Made by a program: the position numbers and the translations under genes. Of a stretch of DNA of 64,000 nt, positions 49,175 through 56,506 are shown in pieces. This DNA comes from Paludibacter jiangxiensis (lineage in GTDB: Bacteria > Bacteroidota > Bacteroidia > Bacteroidales > Paludibacteraceae), in assembly GCF_001618385.1 (NCBI RefSeq), contig NZ_BDCR01000004.1, forward strand, positions 992,001 to 1,056,000, written 5' to 3'. The notes under the pieces were generated by a model. That model made no database searches and was not told the DNA's origin. It saw only the letters and a list, made by a program, of their open reading frames with translations. Within the stretch, counting starts at the first letter, position 1; each line of letters starts with the position of its first letter.

Positions 49175-50356
49175 ATGATTAAGCACAACTTTTATCTCAT
49201 TCTGTGCATAGCCGGAATGTTTATGGCAGGATGCACAACTAAAACAGACGTTGCATTCATCGATCAGACGGATGCGTCTTCCATCACTGCGCTCGATGTA
49301 GCCAATAAGTACATCGTGGTATTCAAAGAGAAGGTCAACCTGCAAGCTGCAGATTTTCCCACTCGTAATGCCAGTGTAAAAGCAAAAGCCTACGGACTCC
49401 TCAAGAAATACGGAATTTCAGGCGACATTGAAGAAGTGTACGAATCCTCCATCAACGGATTCGCCGTAAAAATGGCTCCCGGACAGGCAAAGAAAATGGA
49501 AATCGACTCACTCGTAAAATGGGTGGAAGCAGATAAAATCATTGCACTTTCACCCATAGAAATGCAAGGAAAACCTGGCGGAGGAGGCACAAACCAACCG
49601 CCACAACAAACGCCATGGGGAATTACACGCGTTGGTGGAGGAATCAATGCCACAATTTCAGGGACTGCCTGGATAATTGACACAGGCATTGATTTCACCC
49701 ATCCCGATCTGAACGTCGATCAAACCAGATCTCGCGCATTTCTGAGCAAATCGGCCTCCGCTGCCGACGAAAACGGTCACGGAACTCATGTTTCGGGTAT
49801 TGTGGCAGCAAAAAACAACACCATCGGAGTGGTTGGAGTAGCTCCCGGAGCCACACTGGTATCTGTCAGAGTACTGAACAAAAGCGGTAGCGGAACAACT
49901 TCCGGTGTAATTGCAGGAGTAAACTATGTTGGTGCAAATGGCAAAGGCGGCGATGTGGCCAATATGAGTCTGGGAGGAGGGGTATCAACCTCATTAGACG
50001 CAGCTGTAATAGGAGCTTCTTCCGCAGTGAAATTTGTTCTTGCAGCTGGTAATGAGTCGGACGATGCCATCAATCACTCGCCGGCACGGGTCGAAGGTTC
50101 AAACATCTATACCATTTCAGCCATGGATAAAACCGATACCTGGCCCTATTTTTCCAACTATGGATCGGTGGTAGATTTTTGTGCTCCAGGCGTTGCTATT
50201 TATTCCACTTATAAAGGAAGTTCTTATGCAACACTTTCAGGTACTTCAATGGCAACTCCGCATGTCACCGGTCTTCTGTTATTGGGAGAAATTAAAACTG
50301 ATGGTACAGTCATCGGTGATCCGGACGGACATCCGGATCCGATAGCTCATCATTAA
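49175..50356 (+). CDS. Subtilase (S8) lipoprotein protease
   Basis: 393 aa with lipoprotein signal (IAGMFMAGC, Cys20). An inhibitor-I9-type propeptide (NKYIVVFKEKVNLQ through VKWVEADKIIALS) precedes the protease domain. The catalytic triad is Asp169 in WIIDTGIDFTHPDL, His202 in NGHGTHVSGIVAA and Ser358 in SGTSMATPHVTG, with the oxyanion Asn in LAAGNES. It should be a cell-envelope protease with broad specificity. It has its own terminator. Confidence 0.93.
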   Translation: MIKHNFYLILCIAGMFMAGCTTKTDVAFIDQTDASSITALDVANKYIVVFKEKVNLQAADFPTRNASVKAKAYGLLKKYGISGDIEEVYESSINGFAVKMAPGQAKKMEIDSLVKWVEADKIIALSPIEMQGKPGGGGTNQPPQQTPWGITRVGGGINATISGTAWIIDTGIDFTHPDLNVDQTRSRAFLSKSASAADENGHGTHVSGIVAAKNNTIGVVGVAPGATLVSVRVLNKSGSGTTSGVIAGVNYVGANGKGGDVANMSLGGGVSTSLDAAVIGASSAVKFVLAAGNESDDAINHSPARVEGSNIYTISAMDKTDTWPYFSNYGSVVDFCAPGVAIYSTYKGSSYATLSGTSMATPHVTGLLLLGEIKTDGTVIGDPDGHPDPIAHH

Positions 50357-50385
50357 ATAGACAAGTCCCGGAAAATTGAAGTGAA

Positions 50386-50417
50386 CCCCAAAGTTTGGAC
50401 AAAAAACTTTGGGGTTT
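50386..50417 (+). terminator. Terminator after the subtilase gene
   Basis: CCCCAAAGTTT (50386-50396) pairs with AAACTTTGGGG (50404-50414), followed by TTTATTT. The remainder of the gap to 50578 is AT-rich with the promoter below. Confidence 0.75.
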
Positions 50418-50522
50418 ATTTATGAATAAAAAACAATCCTTATCTGGCTTAGCGACACTTGAAAATCAAGCACCTTTCTTTAGCTAAGCTTATAAATGCG
50501 TACTCCCTGTAAAAACATGTAG

Positions 50523-50530
50523 TATATTTG
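50523..50530 (+). promoter_or_regulatory. -7 box upstream of the GyrI-like gene
   Basis: TATATTTG, 48 bp before the chosen ATG at 50579. No clear TTG at -33. A box here argues against translation from the upstream frame beginning at 50528. Confidence 0.5.
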
Positions 50531-50578
50531 CAGGCCCTTTTTCAACAAATCAACGTTCAAAACCCGAAACATCATCTG

Positions 50579-51073
50579 ATGACAACTTATAAAATAGACC
50601 CCGTCATTAAAACAATTCCAGAAAAGAAGCTGATCGGCATACATAGATCAATGACACTGAGCAACGATACAACATTTGAATTATGGCGATCATTAATGCC
50701 CCGAAGAAAAGAAATTTCAAATGCTCTGAATCCGGATCTGATTTCGATGCAGCTATTCGGCAAGCCTCTGATTGACGGATCATTTACACAGGAGACTCCG
50801 TTTGAAAAATGGGCTGCGATTGAAGTTACCGATTTTGAAAATATTCCGGTTGGCATGGATTCCTATATCGTACCTCCCGGCCTCTACGCCTGCTTTGCAT
50901 ATAAAGGAGCTGCCAATGAAGCACAACCTACAATACAATATATTTACCAAGAATGGCTTCCCGCGTCAGGATATAAACCGGACAACCGCCCCCACATCAC
51001 CGTCATGGGAGACAAATACAAAGGGAATGACCCCGATTCGGAAGAAGAATTCAGAATACCCATTGTGCTGTAA
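50579..51073 (+). CDS. GyrI-like/effector-binding domain protein
   Basis: 164 aa starting MTTYKIDPVIKTIPEKKLIGIH. The repeated beta-alpha-beta-beta layout (KKLIGIHRSMTL, LWRSLMPRR, KWAAIEVTDFENIPVGMDSYIVPPGLYACFAYKG, YIYQEWLPASGYKPDNRPHITV) is that of SOUL/GyrI-like small-molecule-binding domains, here without a DNA-binding partner. Stand-alone members bind hydrophobic compounds or gyrase inhibitors. It converges with tdh and shares a terminator. Confidence 0.85.
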   Translation: MTTYKIDPVIKTIPEKKLIGIHRSMTLSNDTTFELWRSLMPRRKEISNALNPDLISMQLFGKPLIDGSFTQETPFEKWAAIEVTDFENIPVGMDSYIVPPGLYACFAYKGAANEAQPTIQYIYQEWLPASGYKPDNRPHITVMGDKYKGNDPDSEEEFRIPIVL

Positions 51074-51076
51074 AAA

Positions 51077-51106
51077 AAACGGGAGAATGTTATCACTCTC
51101 CCGTTT
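51077..51106. terminator. Bidirectional terminator between convergent genes
   Basis: AAACGGGAGA and TCTCCCGTTT form a 10-bp stem with A and T flanks, serving the GyrI-like gene and tdh. Confidence 0.8.
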
Positions 51107-51119
51107 CTGTTCATATCAC

Positions 51120-52145
51120 TTATTCCCAGTTTAGGATCACTTTTCCGCACTCGCCTTTTTCCATCACATCAAAACCTTTCTGGAAATCATTGACTGAAAA
51201 ACGGTGGGTAATAATCGGAGTCAGGTCGATGCCGGTAATCAGCATCTGCTCCATCTGGTACCAGGTTTCCCACATCTCGCGCCCATAAATACCTTTCAAT
51301 GTCAACGCTTTGAAGATAATCTTATTCCAGTCGGCTGCGGTGGAATTAGGCAGAATTCCGAGCAACGCAATCTTCGAACCGTTATACATATTATTGACCA
51401 TACTCTTGAAAGCTGCCGGTGATCCTGACATCTCCAGTCCGATATCGAACCCGTGCATCTTCAGGTCTTTCACAGCCTGCTCAATGGTTTCTCCCTGAGA
51501 GAGATTGACAGTCAGCGTGGCACCCATTTTCTTCGCAATCTTAAGGCGGTATTCACTCAAATCACTCACCACGATATTGCGGGCGCCGGCAAAACGGCAA
51601 ATAGCTGTAGCCATCGAACCGATCAGCCCTGCGCCGGTAATCAGTACGTCTTCTCCCAACAAGGGGAACGACAGGGCCGTATGTGTGGCGTTACCGAACG
51701 GATCCATGATGGCTGCCATATCGTCGGTAATACGGTGATCGAGTTTTACCACATTTTGAGCCGGAAGCGAAAGATATTCAGCAAAAGCGCCGTCGCGATT
51801 TACTCCCACTCCAATGGTATTTTCGCACACATGCAGTTTGCCCCGGCGGCAGTTACGGCAATGTCCGCAGGCAATATGTCCTTCGCCGGTCACCCGGTCG
51901 CCGATCTGGATATTACGCACCCCGCGCCCCTTATCGACCACCTCGCCCACATATTCGTGTCCAATGGTCATCGGGGTTTTGATGGTTTGCTGCGACCATT
52001 CGTCCCATTTGTAGATATGCAGATCAGTTCCGCATATAGCCGTTTTCTTTATTTTTATCAGCACGTCGTTAATACCCACGTGCGGCATGGGAATATCTTC
52101 CATCCAGATTCCCTTTTCGGGATGAAGTTTTACTAAAGCCTTCAT
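51120..52145 (-). CDS. tdh: L-threonine 3-dehydrogenase
   Basis: 341 aa. Zinc-type dehydrogenase with [18 protein letters not shown] and [12 protein letters not shown], structural-zinc cysteines [15 protein letters not shown], the NAD site [10 protein letters not shown] and the Tdh-specific [18 protein letters not shown]. It oxidises L-threonine to 2-amino-3-ketobutyrate, which Kbl, encoded upstream, cleaves to glycine and acetyl-CoA. A word-repeat element runs up to its start codon. Confidence 0.95.
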   Translation of the reverse strand: MKALVKLHPEKGIWMEDIPMPHVGINDVLIKIKKTAICGTDLHIYKWDEWSQQTIKTPMTIGHEYVGEVVDKGRGVRNIQIGDRVTGEGHIACGHCRNCRRGKLHVCENTIGVGVNRDGAFAEYLSLPAQNVVKLDHRITDDMAAIMDPFGNATHTALSFPLLGEDVLITGAGLIGSMATAICRFAGARNIVVSDLSEYRLKIAKKMGATLTVNLSQGETIEQAVKDLKMHGFDIGLEMSGSPAAFKSMVNNMYNGSKIALLGILPNSTAADWNKIIFKALTLKGIYGREMWETWYQMEQMLITGIDLTPIITHRFSVNDFQKGFDVMEKGECGKVILNWE

Positions 52146-52146
52146 G

Positions 52147-52300
52147 TATTTACGATTTAGTCATTTACGATTTACAATTGGAATCTGAAATTTCAAGATC
52201 TCTGATTTCAAATTCAGCCTCTCTGAGTTTCTGTTCAAGATTGCAGATTCCATTTTCAAATTTCCACATTCTCAAATTTTCAAATTAAATTCTCAAATTA
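52147..52300 (-). repeat. Word-repeat intergenic element between kbl and tdh
   Basis: Minus-strand reading: AATTTGAGAATTT-type words, GGAATCTGCAATCTTGAAC, a spacer, then a 34-nt tail at 52180-52147 (CAATTGTAAATCGTAAATG and on). The tail matches 54792-54825 at 32 of 34 bases. It ends one base before the tdh ATG and overlaps the last codons of kbl. Confidence 0.75.
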
Positions 52301-53477
52301 CCTTCAGTTCTTTTCCTATCTTGGTGAACGCAGCGATTGCTTTGTCTAAGTGTTCGGTTTTGTGCGCAGCCGACACCTGTACGCGGATGCGAGCCTGACC
52401 CTGAGGCACAACAGGATAATAGAATCCGGTTACATAAATGCCTTCCTCAAGCATTTTGGCTGCAAACTCCTGCGACAAGCGGGCATCGTACAACATCACC
52501 GCACAAATGGCCGATTCGGTCGGCTTGATATCGAAGCCGGCAGCTTTCATGCGCGACACGAAATAGTCGGTATTGGCATGCAACTTATCCTGCAATTCGT
52601 TGGTTTCGTCCATTATCTCAAACATTTTGATGCCTGCCGCAGCTACTGAAGGCGGCAGCGAATTGGAGAAGAGATACGGCCGCGAGCGTTGACGCAACAG
52701 ATCGATAATCTCTTTTTTGCCGGTTGTAAAGCCACCGATAGCACCACCGAAAGCTTTTCCGAGCGTACCGGTAATGATTTCCACCTTACCGCGCAGATCA
52801 AACCGTTCAGTTACTCCTCTGCCTGTTTTACCGACCACGCCAGCAGAGTGCGACTCGTCCACCATCACCATGGCATCGTACCTGTTTGCCAGTTCGTAGA
52901 TTTTATCCAACGGAGCCACGTTGCCATCCATAGAGAAAACGCCGTCGGTAACCACCAAACGAAAACGACACGATTGCGCTGCCTGTAACTGTTTTTCAAG
53001 ATCGGCCATATCGGCATTTGCATAACGGAAACGCTGCGCTTTACACAAACGTACTCCGTCGATAATGGAAGCATGATTCAGAGAATCGGAGATGATTGCA
53101 TCTTCTTCGCCCAGCAGAGGTTCAAACACGCCGCCGTTGGCATCGAAGCAGGCTGCATACAAAATAGTATCTTCCGTACCGAAGAACTGAGCAATCTTCG
53201 CTTCGAGGGCTTTATGAGTATCCTGCGTGCCGCAAATAAAACGAACAGAGGCCATTCCGTAACCTCTGGCATCAAAAGCCTGCTTTGCCGCCTCAATCAA
53301 TTGCGGATTGTTAGCCAACCCTAAGTAATTGTTAGCACAAAAGTTGAGCACTTTATGCCCATTCACCTCTATTTCAGCTCCCTGAGCCGATTTAATAATT
53401 CTTTCATTTTTATACAACCCGGCCGATTGTATGGCAGAAAGTTCGCTCTGAAGATGTTGTTGAAATTTAGAATACAT
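52293..53477 (-). CDS. kbl: 2-amino-3-ketobutyrate CoA ligase (glycine C-acetyltransferase)
   Basis: 394 aa. Alpha-oxoamine synthase family, PLP type: FCANNYLGLANNPQLIEAAK, RFICGTQDTHKALEAKIAQFF, VDESHSAGVVGKTGRGV and the PLP-lysine in TGTLGKAFGGAIGG. Converts 2-amino-3-ketobutyrate and CoA to glycine and acetyl-CoA in the cytoplasm. It is the first gene of the kbl-tdh operon. Confidence 0.96.
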   Translation of the reverse strand: MYSKFQQHLQSELSAIQSAGLYKNERIIKSAQGAEIEVNGHKVLNFCANNYLGLANNPQLIEAAKQAFDARGYGMASVRFICGTQDTHKALEAKIAQFFGTEDTILYAACFDANGGVFEPLLGEEDAIISDSLNHASIIDGVRLCKAQRFRYANADMADLEKQLQAAQSCRFRLVVTDGVFSMDGNVAPLDKIYELANRYDAMVMVDESHSAGVVGKTGRGVTERFDLRGKVEIITGTLGKAFGGAIGGFTTGKKEIIDLLRQRSRPYLFSNSLPPSVAAAGIKMFEIMDETNELQDKLHANTDYFVSRMKAAGFDIKPTESAICAVMLYDARLSQEFAAKMLEEGIYVTGFYYPVVPQGQARIRVQVSAAHKTEHLDKAIAAFTKIGKELKVI

Positions 53478-53524
53478 TATATTTCAATATTTTATAGTTT
53501 GAGATCAAGATCCGTTGACTTGGA

Positions 53525-53532
53525 CAAATTTA
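53525..53532 (-). promoter_or_regulatory. -7 box of the kbl-tdh promoter
   Basis: TAAATTTG on the minus strand, 48 bp before the kbl start. A -33 TTG lies 25 bp further, longer than usual. Confidence 0.4.
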
Positions 53533-53678
53533 CAATTTAATATATATGGTTGTTCTGCAATTGCTCACTTTTTAAGACAAATCTTGCATTTTTCATTCCT
53601 CTAAAAGGATAATAAGGTTCGATTATTTGCTCAATTATAAAATAAAAACAGGCACAGGAAAAATATTTATCGTTTTTC

Positions 53679-53709
53679 TTGGTGGATTTATAATAAATTC
53701 CTACTTTTG
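53679..53709 (+). promoter_or_regulatory. Promoter of the phe/tyr operon
   Basis: TTG at 53679-53681, a 20-bp spacer and TACTTTTG at 53702-53709. Transcription should start near 53716, 20 nt before the leader peptide ATG. The promoter, leader and attenuator fill the 53478-53886 gap. Confidence 0.8.
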
Positions 53710-53735
53710 CACCCGAAAACATAACGATTTTGTTG

Positions 53736-53822
53736 ATGACACAATATTTCTCATATTACTTTTTTTACTTTTACTTTTTTAGCCAAAGTAAGAGCGGGAG
53801 TTTGTGTCTTAACCATAAGTAA
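53736..53822 (+). CDS. Phe/Tyr-rich leader peptide of the phe/tyr operon
   Basis: A 28-codon frame, ATG at 53736 and TAA at 53820. Residues 4-15 read YFSYYFFYFYFF: 6 Phe and 5 Tyr in 12 codons. It is too short to be noticed by most gene finders. It lies between a good promoter and a rho-independent terminator, directly upstream of pheA. Scarcity of charged tRNA-Phe or tRNA-Tyr would stall the ribosome on this run. The 3' part of the frame (GAGCGGGA at 53792-53799) can pair with the terminator's 5' arm. I infer classical translation-coupled attenuation. Confidence 0.85.
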   Translation: MTQYFSYYFFYFYFFSQSKSGSLCLNHK

Positions 53823-53832
53823 TCAATTTTAA

Positions 53833-53872
53833 GGTTGTTCAAAAATCCCGCTCACACAGCGGGATTTTTTTT
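53833..53872 (+). terminator. Attenuator terminator upstream of pheA
   Basis: AAAAATCCCGCT (53841-53852), loop CACAC, AGCGGGATTTTT (53858-53869), followed by more T. The competing antiterminator pairs 53792-53814 (GAGCGGGA, TTTG, AACC) with 53833-53853 (GGTT, CAAAA, TCCCGCTC). The two structures are mutually exclusive. Confidence 0.88.
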
Positions 53873-53886
53873 TAATTATAACTCAT

Positions 53887-54729
53887 ATGGTAAAAGTAGC
53901 TATTCAAGGGATTGCAGGTTCGTTTCACGACATTGCCGCACAATGTTATTTCGGTAAAGAAAACATCGAGTTGGTACCCTGCACCACATTCAAGGATCTG
54001 TTTGCCTGTCTGACAGAAAACGCATCCATGGTGGGCATCGTGGCAATTGAGAATACTATTGCAGGCAGCTTGCTTCCAAACTACAATTTACTGAGAGAAA
54101 GCAGACTGACCATTATCGGCGAACACAAGCTTCGCATCCGCCACAATCTGGTGGCTATGCCGGGACAAACCATCGACGACATCAAAGAGGTTCATTCTCA
54201 CTACATGGCATTGTTGCAATGCGAAGAGTTTCTGGCAGCTCATCCACATATCAAGCACGTGGAAGCCGAAGATACTGCTGCCGAAGGGCTCCGCATATCG
54301 GAGGAAAAGGCAATGGGACAAGCCGCTATCTGTAGCAAATATGCCGCCGAACTGTTCGGACTGGAGATTCTGGCAAAAGGGATTGAGACCAACAAGCATA
54401 ATTTCACCCGTTTTCTGATTATCGGCAACGAAATTATGCGCGACAAACTGGCCGGAGACCGTGAAAAGAACAAAGCATCGCTCGTTTTTTCATTGCCTCA
54501 CGAAGAGGGCAGCCTCTCCAAAATTCTCACCATCCTCTCTTTTTACAACATCAACCTTACCAAAATACAGTCATTACCGGTTGTCGGTCACGAATGGGAA
54601 TACCTCTTTTATATCGATGTCAAGTTCAACGACTTCGTCCGATACCGCCAATCGCTTGATGCCATTATTCCACTGACCAAGAAACTGAGGATTTTGGGCG
54701 AATACGCCGAAGGAGAACAGACAATCTAA
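53887..54729 (+). CDS. pheA: Prephenate dehydratase
   Basis: 280 aa, a stand-alone PDT-ACT protein without a chorismate mutase domain. The catalytic domain has AIQGIAGSFHDIAAQ, IVAIENTIAGSLLPNYNLL and the characteristic Thr-Arg-Phe in NKHNFTRFLIIG. The ACT domain follows (SLVFSLPHEEGSLSKILTIL, FYNINLTKIQSLPV), normally binding phenylalanine for feedback inhibition. It makes phenylpyruvate from prephenate. It is the first gene after the Phe/Tyr attenuator. Confidence 0.95.
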   Translation: MVKVAIQGIAGSFHDIAAQCYFGKENIELVPCTTFKDLFACLTENASMVGIVAIENTIAGSLLPNYNLLRESRLTIIGEHKLRIRHNLVAMPGQTIDDIKEVHSHYMALLQCEEFLAAHPHIKHVEAEDTAAEGLRISEEKAMGQAAICSKYAAELFGLEILAKGIETNKHNFTRFLIIGNEIMRDKLAGDREKNKASLVFSLPHEEGSLSKILTILSFYNINLTKIQSLPVVGHEWEYLFYIDVKFNDFVRYRQSLDAIIPLTKKLRILGEYAEGEQTI

Positions 54730-54730
54730 T

Positions 54731-54825
54731 TTAGGAATTTGGAGATTTGAAAATTTGGAAATGTAGTCTGAAATCTTGAAACTCCCGATTTCAATTGTAA
54801 ATCGTAAATGAATAAATTGTAAATA
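54731..54825 (+). repeat. Word-repeat intergenic element between pheA and the aminotransferase
   Basis: GGAATTTGGAGATTTGAAAA-type words (54733-54762), TCTGAAATCTTGAAACTCC, then a 34-nt tail (54792-54825) that matches the kbl-tdh element at 32 of 34 bases. It stops 8 nt before the aminotransferase ATG. Confidence 0.75.
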
Positions 54826-54833
54826 AACAACAT

Positions 54834-56012
54834 ATGTCACTAAATATCAAGCCGGCCAACCGGTTAAACACCGTCAGCGAATACTATTTCTCGAAAAAGC
54901 TTCGCGAAATAGACGAAATGAACAAAGCAGGCAAGAACGTTATCAGTCTGGGAATTGGAAAACCCGACCTGCCTCCTTCCGAAAACACCATCAAGGCGTT
55001 GAATGAAGAGTCGCTCAAACCGGATGTTCATGGTTATCAGAGCTACATCGGTATTCCCGAGCTGCGCAAAGGCTTCGCCGACTGGTATCAAAAATGGTTC
55101 GGTGTGGAGTTGAATCCGGCAAACGAAATCCAACCGCTCTTCGGATCGAAGGAGGGCATTCTGCATATTTCGCTGGCATTTCTCAATCCGGGCGACGGCG
55201 TACTGGTTCCCAATCCGGGCTATCCGACCTACATGTCGGTAAGCCGCTTAGCCGAAGCCAACGTCATCAGTTACTATCTGGACGAAAACAACGGCTGGCA
55301 ACCCGATTTTGAAGCGCTCGAAAAACTCGATCTGAGCAATGTAAAACTGATGTGGGTGAACTATCCCAACATGCCGACCGGTGCACCGGCCACCAAAGAG
55401 CTGTTCGACAAGCTGGTAGCCTTCGGCAAAAAGCACAGCATCGTTATTTGCAACGACAATCCCTACAGCTTCATCCTCAACGAAAACCGTCTAAGCCTGT
55501 TGGCTGCCGAAGGGGCAAAAGATATTTGCATCGAACTCAATTCCATGAGCAAATCGCACAACATGTCGGGCTGGCGTATGGGCCTGGTGGCCTCCAATCC
55601 TCAGTTTATCGAATGGATTCTGCGCGTGAAGAGCAATATCGACTCCGGCATGTTCCGCCCCATGATGGTGGCCGCTGCCGAAGCATTGAAAAATACGGAA
55701 GAGTGGCACCGCGAAAAAAATATTGAGGTTTACCAAAAACGCCGGGTTATTGCAGAGAAGATAATGCAACAAATGGGTTGTACCTTTGACCCCAAACAGG
55801 TGGGCATGTTCCTTTGGGGTAAAATCCCTGACCAATACAAAGATGCAGGCGAACTGGCCGACAAAGTACTGTACAATGCGCATGTATTTGTGACACCCGG
55901 ATTTATCTTCGGCGATAAGGGCAATCGCTATGTGCGATTGTCACTCTGTGCCACCGAAAAAATGCTGGAAGAATCGCTGGAACGCATCTGCAAAGTACTC
56001 AGTACACAGTAA
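54834..56012 (+). CDS. Class I/II aminotransferase (aromatic/LL-DAP type)
   Basis: 392 aa. Fold-type I PLP enzyme with ISLGIGKPDLPPSE, PLFGSKEGILHISLAFLNPGD, MWVNYPNMPTGAPAT, and the PLP-lysine Lys240 in NSMSKSHNMSGWRMG. In a pheA-aroF-tyrA operon it should transaminate phenylpyruvate and 4-hydroxyphenylpyruvate. Its last seven codons (ending VLSTQ) and stop lie inside the left arm of the inverted repeat that brackets the next gene, so the insertion has probably set its C-terminus. Confidence 0.9.
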   Translation: MSLNIKPANRLNTVSEYYFSKKLREIDEMNKAGKNVISLGIGKPDLPPSENTIKALNEESLKPDVHGYQSYIGIPELRKGFADWYQKWFGVELNPANEIQPLFGSKEGILHISLAFLNPGDGVLVPNPGYPTYMSVSRLAEANVISYYLDENNGWQPDFEALEKLDLSNVKLMWVNYPNMPTGAPATKELFDKLVAFGKKHSIVICNDNPYSFILNENRLSLLAAEGAKDICIELNSMSKSHNMSGWRMGLVASNPQFIEWILRVKSNIDSGMFRPMMVAAAEALKNTEEWHREKNIEVYQKRRVIAEKIMQQMGCTFDPKQVGMFLWGKIPDQYKDAGELADKVLYNAHVFVTPGFIFGDKGNRYVRLSLCATEKMLEESLERICKVLSTQ

Positions 56013-56024
56013 ACAGTACGCAGT
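55993..56024 (+). repeat. Left arm of the inverted repeat around the four-helix-bundle gene
   Basis: A 32-nt arm made of CAGTAC-type words (AAGTACTCAGTAC...CAGTACGCAGT). It matches the reverse complement of 56439-56470 at 28 of 32 positions and overlaps the aminotransferase stop codon. Confidence 0.85.
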
Positions 56025-56047
56025 GCCGACATCATAACACTCAACTT

Positions 56048-56413
56048 ATGTTTAAAAATCTAACATCGTTGAAAGCCTATCAAATGGCATATCGTTTAGC
56101 CTTAGATATTTATGAACGAAGCAAACAATTTCCAAAAGAGGAACAATATTCTCTTACCGATCAGATTCGAAGGAGTTCCCGCTCTGTTTGCACAAACATT
56201 GGCGAAGCGTATCGCAAACGACTATACGAAAAGCATTTTATATCAAAACTTTCGGATGCGGACGGCGAATGTACGGAAACGTTGATATGGCTTAATTTTG
56301 CAAAAGATTTTCAATACATTACGGAAGAAGAATTCAAAGAATACATTGAGCAATACGAACAAGTAGGCAATTTAATTGGCTACATGATGTCTCATCCCGA
56401 AAAATTCAGATAA
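56048..56413 (+). CDS. Four-helix-bundle (S23/IVS-type) protein
   Basis: 121 aa. SLKAYQMAYRLALDIYERSKQFPKEE, YSLTDQIRRSSRSVCTNIGEAYRKR, FISKLSDADGECTETLIWLNFA and a last helix are the standard helices of the family first seen in 23S rRNA intervening sequences and structurally related to the Avd accessory protein of diversity-generating retroelements. Biochemical function is unknown; nucleic-acid binding is likely. Here it is not in rRNA and has no reverse transcriptase beside it. It interrupts an amino-acid operon and is bracketed by a 32-nt inverted repeat. Confidence 0.9.
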   Translation: MFKNLTSLKAYQMAYRLALDIYERSKQFPKEEQYSLTDQIRRSSRSVCTNIGEAYRKRLYEKHFISKLSDADGECTETLIWLNFAKDFQYITEEEFKEYIEQYEQVGNLIGYMMSHPEKFR

Positions 56414-56438
56414 CAAAAAACACTATAGAAGCAGATTT

Positions 56439-56470
56439 ACTGAGTACTGCTGACTGCGTACTGAGTACTT
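56439..56470 (+). repeat. Right arm of the inverted repeat around the four-helix-bundle gene
   Basis: Reverse complement of the left arm with 4 mismatches. It begins 25 bp after the four-helix-bundle stop and ends 36 bp before the DAHP synthase start. Confidence 0.85.
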
Positions 56471-56506
56471 CCTAAAATAACGAATCATAATAATAAATTG
56501 AACGAT

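Noticed and set aside
50386-50417. End of an IS3-family element (GTGAACCCCAAAGTTTGGAC looks IS-like)
   Set aside because: No matching second end or transposase fragment is present, and the hairpin with T-rich tail is sufficient as a terminator.
56048-56413. Diversity-generating retroelement, because the helix-bundle protein resembles Avd
   Set aside because: There is no reverse transcriptase, template repeat or variable C-type-lectin gene in the window.
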